Source of the DNA: Syntrophaceae bacterium UBA6078 | Lineage (GTDB): Bacteria > Desulfobacterota > Syntrophia > Syntrophales > UBA2210 | DNA length: 64,000 nucleotides | NCBI GenBank assembly: GCA_002428735.1 | Contig: DIXO01000020.1 | Location: forward strand, 21,719-85,718 | Direction of reading: 5' to 3' | Part shown: piece by piece, positions 18,342 to 26,435 of the stretch | How positions within the stretch are numbered: the stretch's first letter is position 1 | Layout: every line of letters starts with the position of its first letter | Program-made: the position numbers and the translations under genes | Notes under the pieces: generated by a model | What the model saw: only the letters and a program-made list of their open reading frames with translations | Database searches by the model: none | What the model was told of the DNA's origin: nothing

Positions 18342-19583
18342 ATGGATCGTATCAGGAACAAAAAGATATTTCCTGCGGGCGCCGTGAATCGGGGGAGGAT
18401 AGTCCGCGCCTTTCCGTTGAACAGCGAGGCCGAACTGCAGCGGGGCGCAGCGTTGCACCAGGCAGGCCGGTTGCAGGAGGCCGAAGCCATCTATACGAGG
18501 ATGCTGGAAATGAACCCGAATCACGCGGGCGGCCTGCACCTCCTGGGCGTGCTTTCCCTCCAGAGGGGGGAGTATGGACGCGCGGAGGATCTCATACAGC
18601 GGGCCATCCAGAGCGATCCCGACTGTCCCGTTTATTTCAACAATCTCGGGGCCGCATTCAAGGCGCAGGGGAAATTCGGTGAAGCCATTTCCTGTTATCA
18701 ACGGGCTGTTCAACTCGATCCCGCGTACGCCGAGGCGTATTACAACATGAGCAGCGTTTTCCACGATCAGGGGGCGTATGAAGAGGCTGTTTCATGCTGC
18801 CGGAAGGCCCTCCAAATTAACCCGGCGTATTTTCAGGCCCACTATAATATGGGGAATGCCCTCCAGGCTCAGGGGAGCTTCGATAAGGCAATTGCGTGTT
18901 ATCAACGGGCCATTCGAATCGAGCCGTCACTGTTTCAGGCATACTACCATATGGGGAACGCCCACCGGGCACAGGGCAGGCTTGATGAGGCGGCCGCCTG
19001 CTACCGGAAGAGCGTCCGTTTGAATCCAGGCCTGTTCGAGGGGTACACCGATCTGGGCGCTGTGCTGAGAGAGAGGGGGCGGCTGGATGAGGCCCTCTCG
19101 TGCTACCGGAAGGCGGTGGATATGAAGCCGTATCATGTCGAAGCGCTCTGCGGTATGGGGATGATTTACAGTGAGCACGGGGACGTCGAAGCTGCCCTTT
19201 CCTGTTATGAGAAGGCCCTGAAGATCGAGCCGGAAAACGCCGGGACGCACAACCTGATGGGGATCGCCTATGGGAAGGGGGGGGAATTTGATAAGGCCTT
19301 TTCCTGCTTCGAGAAAGCCCTCGATCTGCGGCCGGGGTATGCCGAGGCTGCCTGCAACATGGGAAACGCGTGCAGGGAGCGGGGCGACTTCGACGGGGCC
19401 CTGTTGTGTTACCGGCAGGCCCTGGACATACAGCCTGATTATTCAGAGGCGTACCGGAACTTGGAGATGGCGAATCAGCGTCGGGGGGAAGAGGAGGAGG
19501 AGGCGGCTTCCTGCCACCGGGAGGCCCGGGAGTTGATGGTGGATATCCCCAATGGACACAAAAGGATAGGGAATATCTGTTGA
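18342..19583 (+). CDS. TPR repeat protein (about ten tandem repeats)
   Basis: 413 residues from the ATG at 18342; the TTG at 18297 would add 15 residues but has no better ribosome site. From about residue 25 nearly the whole protein is tandem 34-residue TPR units (for example AISCYQRAVQLDPAYAEAYYNM), about ten to eleven of them. It resembles the TPR superhelix of O-GlcNAc transferases, but no catalytic domain follows. It probably works as a protein-binding scaffold, perhaps presenting flagellin or glycosyltransferases. Lying between two glycosyltransferases supports such a role, but this is inference. Confidence 0.82.
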   Translation: MDRIRNKKIFPAGAVNRGRIVRAFPLNSEAELQRGAALHQAGRLQEAEAIYTRMLEMNPNHAGGLHLLGVLSLQRGEYGRAEDLIQRAIQSDPDCPVYFNNLGAAFKAQGKFGEAISCYQRAVQLDPAYAEAYYNMSSVFHDQGAYEEAVSCCRKALQINPAYFQAHYNMGNALQAQGSFDKAIACYQRAIRIEPSLFQAYYHMGNAHRAQGRLDEAAACYRKSVRLNPGLFEGYTDLGAVLRERGRLDEALSCYRKAVDMKPYHVEALCGMGMIYSEHGDVEAALSCYEKALKIEPENAGTHNLMGIAYGKGGEFDKAFSCFEKALDLRPGYAEAACNMGNACRERGDFDGALLCYRQALDIQPDYSEAYRNLEMANQRRGEEEEEAASCHREARELMVDIPNGHKRIGNIC

Positions 19584-19704
19584 GAGCAGGGGAGGGTGAA
19601 GGGATACTTCCCGTCTCCTCGCTGAGAGCTGAGAGGTATTCGTTGCCCCTGAAAGGTTCATATATTTCGTCCGGGCGGCGGAGGAAAACGGAAAGAGGAA
19701 TGAT

Positions 19705-20757
19705 ATGCGCATTCTGGTGGTGGGGGCCGTGCTGGGAGGAACCGTCCCGATCGGCGGTTCGATCTACAGGGCCTTTCAAGAGATAGGAATCGAGAGTGAT
19801 TTTCTCGATTTTTCGGTGCTGGAAGGAGAGTTTCGGGATCTGTGGACGGCTCAGGACGAGGAACGGTCCTACCGGTTTCACATACAGAAGAAGATACTGC
19901 TTCTTGAGCGAATCACCTCCTTTCTTCCCGATGTAATCCTCGGGATCGCTCAATCTCCGCTTGGTGATACCGCCATCCTCCCGGAGCTGAAGAAAGCGGG
20001 GATCACTCTGTGCTACTGGTTCACGGAGGATTACCGGATCTTTGAGTACTGGAAGACAATCGCGCCCTGGTTCGACCATTTTTTTACCATCCAGCAGGAG
20101 CCCTTCTGGCAGGAACTGAAGAGGGCAGGGTGTGACAGCTACCACTATCTCCCCATGGCCTTCGATCCCGGACGGGACTGTCCGGGGGAATCGATCGGAC
20201 CGGAGATCGCGGTCTCTTTTGTGGGAGCCCCCTATCCAAACCGTGTCCACTTTCTGAGCCGCTTTCCCGGCAAACTGGAGATCTATGGCGAGGAATGGAA
20301 CCGGTATCCCAATCCCTTTGTGGTGGTCGGCGATCGCAGGATTACCGAAGATGAAGCACGGCGTATATATCGTCGCTCACGGATCAACATCAATCTTCAC
20401 TCCTCTCCGCTCCCCCGGGAGCTGGGAAAGGGGGATTTCGTCAATCCACGGACCTTTGAACTGGCGGGGATGGGGTGTTTTCAACTGACTGATATGCGAA
20501 GGTTATTGACTCTTCATTTCGACCCGGCCCGGGAGGTGCTGGCCCTGTCCGGTTGGGAGGAGATGACGGAGGCCGCGGAGTATTTCCTTGGCCATGACAG
20601 GGAACGCGCCGAGATGGCCGAGAAGGCCCGGGCCCGTGTCTTTCGAGAACACACCTATCGGCACCGGGCGCAGGAGCTTGTCGCTCTCCTGCAAGAGGGG
20701 CGAAGGGGAAATTCATTCATACATACCGGTATGGCGGGAGGGATGCGTGAAAGGTAA
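19705..20757 (+). CDS. CgeB-like glycosyltransferase (GT1-type)
   Basis: 350 residues. N-terminal Rossmann start RILVVGAVLGG, and a C-terminal domain with INLHSSPLPRELGKGDFVN, then RTFELAGMGCFQLTD and a final Glyco_trans_1_2-type helix (RARVFREHTYRHRA). This is the CgeB/spore-maturation family of GT-B enzymes, frequent in flagellin and polysaccharide glycosylation loci. The donor and acceptor cannot be told. The next GT9 gene starts inside its last codons (11-base overlap), which points to joint expression. Confidence 0.8.
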   Translation: MRILVVGAVLGGTVPIGGSIYRAFQEIGIESDFLDFSVLEGEFRDLWTAQDEERSYRFHIQKKILLLERITSFLPDVILGIAQSPLGDTAILPELKKAGITLCYWFTEDYRIFEYWKTIAPWFDHFFTIQQEPFWQELKRAGCDSYHYLPMAFDPGRDCPGESIGPEIAVSFVGAPYPNRVHFLSRFPGKLEIYGEEWNRYPNPFVVVGDRRITEDEARRIYRRSRININLHSSPLPRELGKGDFVNPRTFELAGMGCFQLTDMRRLLTLHFDPAREVLALSGWEEMTEAAEYFLGHDRERAEMAEKARARVFREHTYRHRAQELVALLQEGRRGNSFIHTGMAGGMRER

Positions 20758-22399
20758 ATCCATCCTGATCATACACTTGAGCCGTCTTGGGGACACCATT
20801 CAAAGTCTCCCCGCCGTCAAACTGCTCAAAGAAGACAATCTCGGATGCTCTATTACCTACGTCGGAATCAGGGATTTCTGCGTCCTCATCGAAGGAATTC
20901 CCTGGATCGACCGCCTGGTCACCATTCCCTGGCAGGAGGCCAGGGAGATCATGGGTGAAAAAAAGGAGGGACATACGGAGGTCCTTGACCGGTTCATTAA
21001 AAAGGTTCCCGAACTGGGCGAGGGGTATGACCTCTTGATCAATCTGACCCATGACTGGAGCAGCAGCTATCTTTCAGGAAAGATTGACGCGGCCGAAAAG
21101 AGGGGGAGGATTTTTTCGGAGCATAACGAGATCGTCGTATCGGGAAACTGGGGGAAGTATCTTTTTGCCGTCGCGAGAAACCGCCGGGACAACCTCCTCA
21201 ATCTTGTCGATCTGTACATGGGGATGGCGGGCGTCCGGCACCGGCCGGTCATCGATTTCCTTCCCACCGATCCGCAGCGGGATCTGCTCTGCCGATCGCG
21301 GCTGAAAGAACTGGGTGCCGACACGGGCCGACTGATCATCGGTTTCCACCTGGGGGCAAATATGGCTGCGAGAAGGTGGCCCATAGAGAACTTTGCGAAA
21401 CTGGGGAAGGACCTTGTGGACAGACTCGATGCACGGATTGTTCTCTTCGGCTCCCCAGGCGAGCGGGGGCTGGCCGAGGCCTTCGGCCGGGTCGCGACTT
21501 TCCCCTTTATTGATCTTGCCGGCAGGACAACCCTTGCCGAGTTGCCCTCTTTCTTCAGGGGGATCGATCTTCTGGTCAGCAATGATACGGGTCCCATGCA
21601 TATTGCGGCGGCGGTGGGCACGAAGGTGGCGGGGATCTTCATGAGTGTGGCTTTTTTCGGTATCACGGGACCCTACGGTGACGGTCATATCGTCATCCAG
21701 TCCGCCTATCCCTGTTGTCCCTGTATTGATACGACCGTGTGCGCCAACCCGCTCTGCAGGGAAGGGGTTACCCCCGAGACGGTCTTTCAGGGGGTGCGGG
21801 TTGGGGTATATCCGGACGGTACTGATGCTGTCTGCGATGCGGGAACTGTCCTGTATCGTTCCTCCTTCCGGGACGACGGAACCATGCGGTTTGAACCCAT
21901 TGGCGGCGGGGGCGACCGCTTTCCACCGTGGCTGGCTTCATTCACCCACGCGAAGGCGACAATCGGCCAGACCCTCTGGAACCGGTGGCTGGATATGGGC
22001 GACTGCGCCACCCCTGTCGGGTGTACGGACGATAAAGAACAACAAGCCGACATCATTGCTGATTTTTGGAATGCCTGCCACTCCTATAAAGCGATATATG
22101 CCCGGGGAATCCATGCGTGCCGGAAGATCCTGACGGAATTCTCCAAAAGAAATCCGGACGGGGGATCGATACGAAAGCTTGCGGATCAACTGTCCCGGGG
22201 TGAAGAGGAGATCCGGGATCTTGAGGGCCCGCTCCCCATCCTGAAAGAGATTCATGAATTGTGCATGTCCGAGGCCGAGCTCTGCAATTTTCCGAAACTC
22301 GCCCGGGAGTTTCTGAAAACGTACGAAACCATGGCCGGCACCATCCGTTCCTTTGAAGAGACACTCCGGGAAATTACTCCCGCCCCTGCCCGTTCCTGA
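20747..22399 (+). CDS. Glycosyltransferase family 9 with C-terminal extension
   Basis: 550 residues from the GTG at 20747, which follows GGGAGGGAT and overlaps the previous gene by 11 bases; a longer frame from 20588 would run through that gene. GT9 core in residues 1-350 (IIHLSRLGDTIQSLPAVKLL; LVSNDTGPMHIAAAVGTKVAG). After it comes a cysteine cluster (CCPCIDTTVCANPLC), then about 190 residues with helices and no family I know. The other GT9 at 42193 has the same plan. Probably transfers a sugar in surface or flagellin glycosylation. Confidence 0.83.
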   Translation: MKGKSILIIHLSRLGDTIQSLPAVKLLKEDNLGCSITYVGIRDFCVLIEGIPWIDRLVTIPWQEAREIMGEKKEGHTEVLDRFIKKVPELGEGYDLLINLTHDWSSSYLSGKIDAAEKRGRIFSEHNEIVVSGNWGKYLFAVARNRRDNLLNLVDLYMGMAGVRHRPVIDFLPTDPQRDLLCRSRLKELGADTGRLIIGFHLGANMAARRWPIENFAKLGKDLVDRLDARIVLFGSPGERGLAEAFGRVATFPFIDLAGRTTLAELPSFFRGIDLLVSNDTGPMHIAAAVGTKVAGIFMSVAFFGITGPYGDGHIVIQSAYPCCPCIDTTVCANPLCREGVTPETVFQGVRVGVYPDGTDAVCDAGTVLYRSSFRDDGTMRFEPIGGGGDRFPPWLASFTHAKATIGQTLWNRWLDMGDCATPVGCTDDKEQQADIIADFWNACHSYKAIYARGIHACRKILTEFSKRNPDGGSIRKLADQLSRGEEEIRDLEGPLPILKEIHELCMSEAELCNFPKLAREFLKTYETMAGTIRSFEETLREITPAPARS

Positions 22400-22453
22400 C
22401 TGGAAAGAATTTCCCTCCAGCCATTTTCGATGGCGGGTGTATCCGGTTATCAG

Positions 22454-22476
22454 CTTGATTTCAATAAAAAATCAAG
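22454..22476. repeat. Inverted repeat upstream of the pseB-fusion promoter
   Basis: CTTGATTT (22454-22461) and AAATCAAG (22469-22476) are perfect 8-base arms around 7 bases. It ends 13 bases before the sigma54 -24 box. It lacks a T-run, so it is a protein-binding candidate rather than a terminator. Confidence 0.35.
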
Positions 22477-22488
22477 GGCCACGACTGA

Positions 22489-22504
22489 TGGCATGCTTGT
22501 TGCT
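22489..22504 (+). promoter_or_regulatory. Sigma54 (-24/-12) promoter of the pseudaminic acid operon
   Basis: TGGCATG, CTTG, TTGCT: the GG at 22490-22491 and GC at 22502-22503 are 12 bases apart, and only one position of the TGGCACG-N4-TTGCW consensus differs. Transcription would start near 22515, about 90 bases before the pseB-fusion start. The window encodes its own sigma54 activator at 55596. Confidence 0.65.
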
Positions 22505-22510
22505 AATTTT

Positions 22511-22540
22511 AAAGTTAATCTGAAAGTTAGATTAAAGTTT
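22511..22540 (+). promoter_or_regulatory. Putative operator: three AAAGTT repeats with nested inverted repeat
   Basis: AAAGTTA at 22511-22517 and 22523-22529 and AAAGTTT at 22534-22540 are direct repeats 12 and 11 bases apart. Nested in them is a perfect inverted repeat, TTAATCT (22515-22521) and AGATTAA (22529-22535), spaced by 7. It covers the expected transcription start of the sigma54 promoter. The first gene of the operon carries a MerR-type DNA-binding domain, so self-regulation is a natural guess. Confidence 0.45.
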
Positions 22541-22601
22541 TCCCTGCTCAAAGCCGAAGAGAAGGCTGTCATGAAATAGATCGCAAAGGATGAGGAACGA
22601 T

Positions 22602-23957
22602 ATGGAGACAACAAGGGAATACAAGATACAGGATGTGAGCGAGCGGTTGCACCTTCCGGCTTCCACCATTCGCTATTGGGAGGGGGAGTTCGGCGGATTT
22701 ATAACAACAAAAAAAACCCGTGGAAAACAGAGGCGATATACCGAACGCGCCATCGAACAACTCAGGCAGATCAGGGATCTGCTCCACGTGAAAAAGAAGA
22801 GCATTGCGGAGGCCCGGAAGCTTCTCAGGATCGGGAACGAGGATACGGGAAAAATCAACTGGGCAAAGCAAACCATTCTGTTGACCGGGGGGACCGGTTC
22901 CTTCGGCAAGCATTTCTGCACGGTCATGCTGGAGAAGTATCATCCGGAAGTCATTCGGGTTTACAGCCGCGATGAATTGAAACAGCATGAGATGCGCCAG
23001 GAATTTGGCGAGGACAGGATACGCTATTTTATCGGTGATGTGCGCGACGGCGACCGCCTGAAACGGGCCATGGAAGGGGTTGATATCGTGATTCACGCCG
23101 CGGCCCTCAAACAGGTGCCGGCATGCGAGTACAATCCCCTTGAGGCGGTAAAGACAAATATCCTCGGCGCGAAGAATGTCATCGATGCGGCCATCAACAC
23201 GGGGGCCAAGAAGGTCGTGGCCCTGAGCACCGACAAGGCGGCCAACCCCGCGAATCTGTACGGAGCCACCAAGCTGTGCGCCGAGAAAATCTTCGTTCAC
23301 GGCAATTCCTATTCAGGTCCCCGGGGAACCCGGTTCAGTTGCGTGCGGTATGGGAATGTCATCGGAAGCCGCGGCAGTGTCATCCCCGTCTTCAGAGAAC
23401 AGATGAAATCCGGCAAAATTACCATCACCGACGAAAAAATGACGCGCTTCTGGATCACCCTGGACCAGGCTGTCGATCTGGTTGTCTCGGCCCTCTGTCA
23501 CATGCAGGGGGGGGAAATATTCGTTCCCAATATCCCCAGCATGAAGATAACCGATCTTGCCACGGCGATTGCCCCGGAATGCGAGGTACAAACGATCGGC
23601 ATCAGACCGGGCGAAAAGCTGCACGAAACCCTCATCACGGCGGAGGAAGGGAGAAACACGATTGCCTACAAAGGGATGTATGTCATCATGCCGGATCATT
23701 CATGGTGGAAGAGGCACAACTATGAAACGGGCCGGAAGGTTCCTGAAGGTTTTGTGTATTCAAGCAATCGGAACGATCACTGGCTCGATATCGAGGCCCT
23801 GAGAAAGATAACGCGGCCTTTGTCTTCGGGCAACGATGAGGCCATTGCCAATTTTGCTTCCACCATTCACCGCTTAAGTGAGAACGTCATTCTGGATATG
23901 ATCGGCGCGGAAGAGAACCTGCCTTCTCCGGAGAAGGCTTTCGAGGCTCGGATCTAA
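22602..23957 (+). CDS. pseB: MerR-type HTH fused to UDP-GlcNAc 4,6-dehydratase (PseB)
   Basis: 451 residues from the ATG at 22602, 6 bases after GATGAGG; the ATG at 22590 is too close to its AAAGG. Residues 6-75 are a MerR-family winged helix: DVSERLHLPASTIRYWE, then the wing KTRGKQRRYTERAIEQL. Residues 89-447 are a complete PseB-type short-chain dehydrogenase: TGGTGSFG at 95-102, STDKAANP, YGATK (YxxxK), and EKLHETLI. PseB removes water at C4/C6 and epimerises C5 of UDP-GlcNAc, the first step to pseudaminic acid. There is no stop or frameshift across the join. I know of free-standing PseB only; the fusion is unusual. Confidence 0.88.
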   Translation: METTREYKIQDVSERLHLPASTIRYWEGEFGGFITTKKTRGKQRRYTERAIEQLRQIRDLLHVKKKSIAEARKLLRIGNEDTGKINWAKQTILLTGGTGSFGKHFCTVMLEKYHPEVIRVYSRDELKQHEMRQEFGEDRIRYFIGDVRDGDRLKRAMEGVDIVIHAAALKQVPACEYNPLEAVKTNILGAKNVIDAAINTGAKKVVALSTDKAANPANLYGATKLCAEKIFVHGNSYSGPRGTRFSCVRYGNVIGSRGSVIPVFREQMKSGKITITDEKMTRFWITLDQAVDLVVSALCHMQGGEIFVPNIPSMKITDLATAIAPECEVQTIGIRPGEKLHETLITAEEGRNTIAYKGMYVIMPDHSWWKRHNYETGRKVPEGFVYSSNRNDHWLDIEALRKITRPLSSGNDEAIANFASTIHRLSENVILDMIGAEENLPSPEKAFEARI

Positions 23958-23985
23958 GGGCGCGGCGGTGGAGAGAGGAGGTTTC

Positions 23986-25257
23986 ATGAGAATGTCGGCC
24001 CATAGGAAAATGATGCCTTACGGGCATCAATGTATCGAGGAAGATGATATCGCCGCCGTTGTCGAGGTATTGAAATCAGACTGGCTGACGACGGGACCGC
24101 GGGTCAGAGAATTCGAGGAACAATTCGCGAGGCATGTCGGTTCCGGTGAGGCGGTGGCCGTCTCCAGCGGAACAGCGGCGCTTCATGCGGCGATGCACGC
24201 TATCGGCATTGGTCCCGGCGATGAGGTCATTCTTCCGCCCATGACCTTCGCCGCGACAGCCAATGCCGTCGTATTCCAGGGGGGAACCCCCGTTTTCGTC
24301 GATGTGCGGCCGGACACGCTCCTCATTGATCCGGAAAAAATCACGGCACAGATTACGGACCGTACGAAGGCCATTCTATGCGTCGATTACGCCGGACAAC
24401 CCTGCGATTACGACGCGCTGAGATCCATTGCAAAGAGAAAGGGATTGATCCTCGTGGCGGATTCCTGTCACGCCCTGGGAGCCCGGTACAAGGGGCGTCC
24501 GGTCGGCTCCCTTGCCGACTTGACGGTCTTCAGCTTTCATCCGGTAAAACATATCACCACAGGTGAAGGGGGCATGGTCACGACGGATATGCCCGTGGCT
24601 GCGGAGCGCATGCGCGCCTTTCGCAACCATGGGATCACCACCGACCACAGCCAGCGGGAGAAACAGGGCTCCTGGTTCTACGAGATGGTGGACCTCGGCT
24701 ATAACTACCGCCTCACCGAGCTTCAGTGCGCGCTGGGAATGAGCCAGTTGGGCAAGTCTTCCGCATGGCTGGAAAGACGGAGAGAGATTGCCGCGCGGTA
24801 TGACGAGGCCTTCGCGCGCACTCCATCCGTCAAGCCCCTGCGGGTCAGTCAGGACGTATCGCACGCCTACCACCTCTATGTGGTCAGATTCGATCCCCGT
24901 GAATTGACGGCGGGGAGGGAAGAACTATTTACCGCCCTGCGCTCGGCGGGAATAGGCGTCAACGTCCATTACGTTCCGGTTCACCTGCATCCCTTCTACC
25001 GGGACCGGTTCGGAACGGGTCCCGGGCTGTGTCCCGTCGCCGAGGAGGCGTACGAAGAGATTATTTCACTGCCCATCTTCCCGGGGATGAGCGGACGGGA
25101 TGTGGATAGTGTCGTCGAAGCGGTGCGGAACACGGTTGATACGTATGATCGCTTCCGCGTCAACAGGCGCAAAGGTCGCCGTTTTCATGAAACCGTGAAT
25201 CCCGCATCGACTTCAACCTTCTCCTGCTGCAGGCATACGGTGGGAAATGGGTACTGA
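23986..25257 (+). CDS. pseC: UDP-4-amino-4,6-dideoxy-N-acetyl-L-altrosamine transaminase (PseC)
   Basis: 423 residues from the ATG at 23986 after GAGAGGAGG; 23968 (GTG) and 23992 are alternatives. DegT/DnrJ/EryC1 fold-type I aminotransferase with YGHQCIEEDDIAAVV start, SSGTAALHAAM, ADSCHALGA and the PLP lysine in FHPVKHITTGEGG. Right after pseB, it should add an amino group at C4 of the PseB product with glutamate as donor. The last 30 residues are basic and not conserved-looking. Starts 28 bases after pseB. Confidence 0.88.
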   Translation: MRMSAHRKMMPYGHQCIEEDDIAAVVEVLKSDWLTTGPRVREFEEQFARHVGSGEAVAVSSGTAALHAAMHAIGIGPGDEVILPPMTFAATANAVVFQGGTPVFVDVRPDTLLIDPEKITAQITDRTKAILCVDYAGQPCDYDALRSIAKRKGLILVADSCHALGARYKGRPVGSLADLTVFSFHPVKHITTGEGGMVTTDMPVAAERMRAFRNHGITTDHSQREKQGSWFYEMVDLGYNYRLTELQCALGMSQLGKSSAWLERRREIAARYDEAFARTPSVKPLRVSQDVSHAYHLYVVRFDPRELTAGREELFTALRSAGIGVNVHYVPVHLHPFYRDRFGTGPGLCPVAEEAYEEIISLPIFPGMSGRDVDSVVEAVRNTVDTYDRFRVNRRKGRRFHETVNPASTSTFSCCRHTVGNGY

Positions 25258-25280
25258 CGTGGTCAGTAGTTTGGAAAAAG

Positions 25281-26414
25281 GTGAAAGGGTGTGTTTTTAA
25301 AGTGGGCGCTGTGATGGCGGGAAGACGGTTGGAAGATAAAACGCTCGTAATCAGGGCGGACGCGAACCCGCTGATCGGGACGGGGCATGTCATGCGGTGT
25401 CTGGCGCTGGCCCAGACCTGGAAGGATGCGGGCGGGCGCGTGGTCTTCGGGACGGCGCCGGACTCTCGACCGCTGGAAGCACGGCTTCGCCGCAATGCGG
25501 TTGATGTCACATATCTTTCCGAGACACCCGGGAGCGTTGACGATGCATCGCGGACGGTTGCCCTTGCCATGCGCGAGCGGGCGGCATGGATTGTGGTGGA
25601 TGGGTATCAGTTCGGCGATGAATATCAGAAGCTCATCAAAGACGCGAGGCTGAAGATCCTTTTGATGGACGATTATGGCCATGCCGATCATTACTGGGCC
25701 GATCTGGTCTTGAATCAGAACATATACGCCCGGAGGGATCTGTATCCGAACAAAGAGGCATATACGCGCCTCCTCCTGGGGTCGCAATACGTGCTGTTGC
25801 GGCGGGAATTTTTGCGATGGTCCGGCTGGAAGCGGGAGATCAAGGAAAGGGCGTGTAATATATTGATCACCCTGGGCGGCTCCGATCCCGGCAATGGAAC
25901 CCTGTCGGTTGTGAAGGCGCTGGACACGCTGGACAGCTTCGGCTGTGAAGTGAGAATCGTGACAGGACCGGCAAATCCCCATGCAGGAACGGTAGAAAAG
26001 GCAATTTCCCCGCGGAACATGCGTATCATGCAAAACGTCGATGATATGCCTGCTTTGATGGCGTGGGCCGATATGGCTGTTTCGGCGGGCGGGAGCACCT
26101 GCTGGGAGATGTGCTTTATGGGGCTTCCTTTTTTAACCGTCGTTCTCGCGGACAATCAGAAGGATATAGCGCGCGGCCTCGATGAGGAGGAACTCGCTGA
26201 AAATCTCGGGTGGCTCTCCGACCTGTCGGAAGACCGGATGGTGGAGCGGATATCCGATATGATCACCAACCGGGAAAAAAGGGAGAGATTCAGCGCCAGT
26301 GGGAGATTGCTGGTAGACGGACGGGGGGCTCTTCGAATCGTCCGGCATATTCTGGAGGGGCAGCCTTCGTTTCCCGTAAACGCGCGCCCTGCGGTGAGGG
26401 AGTGCATGCTCTAA
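25281..26414 (+). CDS. pseG: UDP-2,4-diacetamido-2,4,6-trideoxy-altropyranose hydrolase (PseG)
   Basis: 377 residues from GTG 25281; ATG 25314 is as likely and gives 366. The N-terminal motif IRADANPLIGTGHVMRCLALA is the PseG signature, with the His that activates water. The C-domain has GT-B style ITLGGSDPGN and MAVSAGGSTCWEMCFMG. PseG removes UDP from the diacetamido sugar, giving free 6-deoxy-AltdiNAc for PseI. It follows pseC by 23 bases. Confidence 0.88.
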   Translation: MKGCVFKVGAVMAGRRLEDKTLVIRADANPLIGTGHVMRCLALAQTWKDAGGRVVFGTAPDSRPLEARLRRNAVDVTYLSETPGSVDDASRTVALAMRERAAWIVVDGYQFGDEYQKLIKDARLKILLMDDYGHADHYWADLVLNQNIYARRDLYPNKEAYTRLLLGSQYVLLRREFLRWSGWKREIKERACNILITLGGSDPGNGTLSVVKALDTLDSFGCEVRIVTGPANPHAGTVEKAISPRNMRIMQNVDDMPALMAWADMAVSAGGSTCWEMCFMGLPFLTVVLADNQKDIARGLDEEELAENLGWLSDLSEDRMVERISDMITNREKRERFSASGRLLVDGRGALRIVRHILEGQPSFPVNARPAVRECML

Positions 26415-26435
26415 AAAATAGGATAAGAGGAAATT

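Noticed and set aside
18817..20250. 477-codon minus-strand frame opposite the TPR and CgeB-like genes
   Set aside because: Spans two well-supported genes; Pro/Arg/Ser-rich product without family features.
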